From Nitrincola alkalilacustris (GTDB lineage Bacteria; Pseudomonadota; Gammaproteobacteria; Pseudomonadales; Balneatricaceae): a stretch of DNA of 64,000 nucleotides. Each line of letters begins with the position of its first letter. Within the stretch, counting starts at the first letter, position 1. A program made the position numbers and the translations under genes. The notes under the pieces are model-generated. The model made no database searches, was not told the origin of the DNA, and worked only from the letters and a program-made list of their open reading frames with translations. Below are positions 63,273 through 64,000 of the stretch, piece after piece. The stretch spans positions 1 through 64,000 of the forward strand of contig NZ_WBOM01000012.1 in the NCBI RefSeq assembly GCF_008973755.1, read 5' to 3'.

Positions 63273-64000
63273 ATGAAACAACAGCAGACGATTGCCGGGC
63301 GTGTGAGCTCCTACTACAGTGCAACGCTGAATGAACAGATCGATTACCCGGTGTTGCAAGATACTATCGAGACCGATGTCGTGATTATCGGAGGAGGCTT
63401 TACCGGTGTGGCATCGGCGGTCGAGCTGGCCGAGCGGGGCTTTAGGGTTGTGCTGGTGGAGGCTAACCGACTCGGCTGGGGCGCTTCCGGGCGCAATGGC
63501 GGCCAGGTGACCGGCAGTCTGTCGGGCGATGAGGCGATGCGCCGGGAGATGCGTAAGACTCTGGGCGACGAAGTGGACGATTTCATCTGGCATCTGCGCT
63601 GGCGTGGTCATGAGATCATCAAAAGCCGTGTTGAAAAATACGGTATCCAGTGTGATCTGCGTTATGGCCATCTGCATGCTGCTTGCAAACCTGCACATAT
63701 GAAAGAGTTGGAAGCCAGCTATCGGGAAGCGCAGCAGCGCGGGATGGGTGAGGAGGTAACTCTACTGGATACGGCTGGCGTGCGTGAGCTGCTGGATACT
63801 GATTTCTACTGCGGCGCGCTCCGCAATAACCGTAATATGCATCTGCACCCGCTTAACCTCTGTGTAGGCGAAGCGAAAGCGGCGGCCGGTCTGGGTGTGC
63901 AGATCTTCGAGCAGACAAGGGTCGAGGAGATCCTGCATGGCGAGCGGCCAGCAGTGATCACCTCTCAGGGACGTATCAATGCCCGTCATGTACTGCTGGC
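63273..64000 (+). CDS. puuB: FAD-dependent oxidase, PuuB type (5' part, runs off the window)
   Basis: Residues 1-242 are visible. AAGGA lies 7 nt before the ATG. The FAD motif GGGFTG (40-45) follows TDVVII, and LGWGASGRNGGQVTG (about 69-83) is typical of DAO-family oxidases such as PuuB, which oxidises gamma-glutamyl-putrescine to the aminobutyraldehyde with release of H2O2 and ammonia. The product would be the substrate of the PuuC-like enzyme encoded 58 kb upstream. The C-terminus is outside the window. Confidence 0.88.
   Translation, partial: MKQQQTIAGRVSSYYSATLNEQIDYPVLQDTIETDVVIIGGGFTGVASAVELAERGFRVVLVEANRLGWGASGRNGGQVTGSLSGDEAMRREMRKTLGDEVDDFIWHLRWRGHEIIKSRVEKYGIQCDLRYGHLHAACKPAHMKELEASYREAQQRGMGEEVTLLDTAGVRELLDTDFYCGALRNNRNMHLHPLNLCVGEAKAAAGLGVQIFEQTRVEEILHGERPAVITSQGRINARHVLL

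Overview
The window looks like chromosomal DNA from a marine or brackish gammaproteobacterium, probably of the Oceanospirillales/Oceanospirillaceae type. This is inferred from gene content (RecQ, TtcA, ZapE, EpmC, MksBEF, a YcaO-type protein, SoxYZ, several osmolyte/amine-type catabolic loci) and from gene structure; no rRNA or species marker is present. Genes are closely packed, with strong Shine-Dalgarno sites and many ATGA start/stop overlaps.

Layout. 1-294 is the end of an IS21-family element. 316-3288 holds small housekeeping genes (yaiI-like, a serine hydrolase, DUF2784, a cold-shock gene with a recognisable promoter and long leader, ghrA-like). 3448-9824 is a polyamine/GABA catabolism locus (puuC-like dehydrogenase, LuxR regulator, spuC-like transaminase, GntR regulator, glutamylpolyamine synthetase-like gene) with palindromic TGTGATCACA sites on both sides of the GntR gene. 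10106-21339 holds an NhaC-type antiporter, a LysR regulator, a complete amino-acid-type ABC importer and a coupled five-gene catabolic operon (transaminase, two CoA-transferase subunits, M20 deacylase, thiolase). Together these suggest uptake and beta-keto-acid style degradation of an N-acylated beta-amino acid. 21340-22853 is a small accessory patch: an interspersed palindromic repeat, two tiny ORFs and a Fic AMPylase-type gene.

22958-23567 carries two tRNA-Asn/tRNA-Pro pairs, each with its own promoter. YcaO and an MksF-MksE-MksB condensin operon follow (23743-31076). Next come an unknown gene, bolA-like, a chemotaxis receptor and two DMT exporters. 37050-44602 is the most unusual block: six tightly packed genes (AfsA-type hotdog protein, FAD monooxygenase, MMPL/RND transporter, LolA-like periplasmic protein, DUF1302-like outer-membrane protein, HAD-IB phosphatase) converging on a LysR gene. 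It has the parts for making a small lipid-like molecule and moving it across the envelope. 45522-59940 returns to housekeeping (aroA, ABC exporter, slyB-like, YecA-like, recQ, yqaA, CPBP protease, tautomerase, ttcA, soxYZ, lipoprotein-epmC-zapE, SIMPL, SpeE-like).

The right end (60086-64000) returns to amine metabolism: a ThDP-dependent 2-oxo-acid decarboxylase, a second glutamylpolyamine-synthetase-like gene and the 5' part of a puuB-like oxidase. The gamma-glutamyl polyamine pathway enzymes are thus split between both ends of the window, about 52 kb apart.
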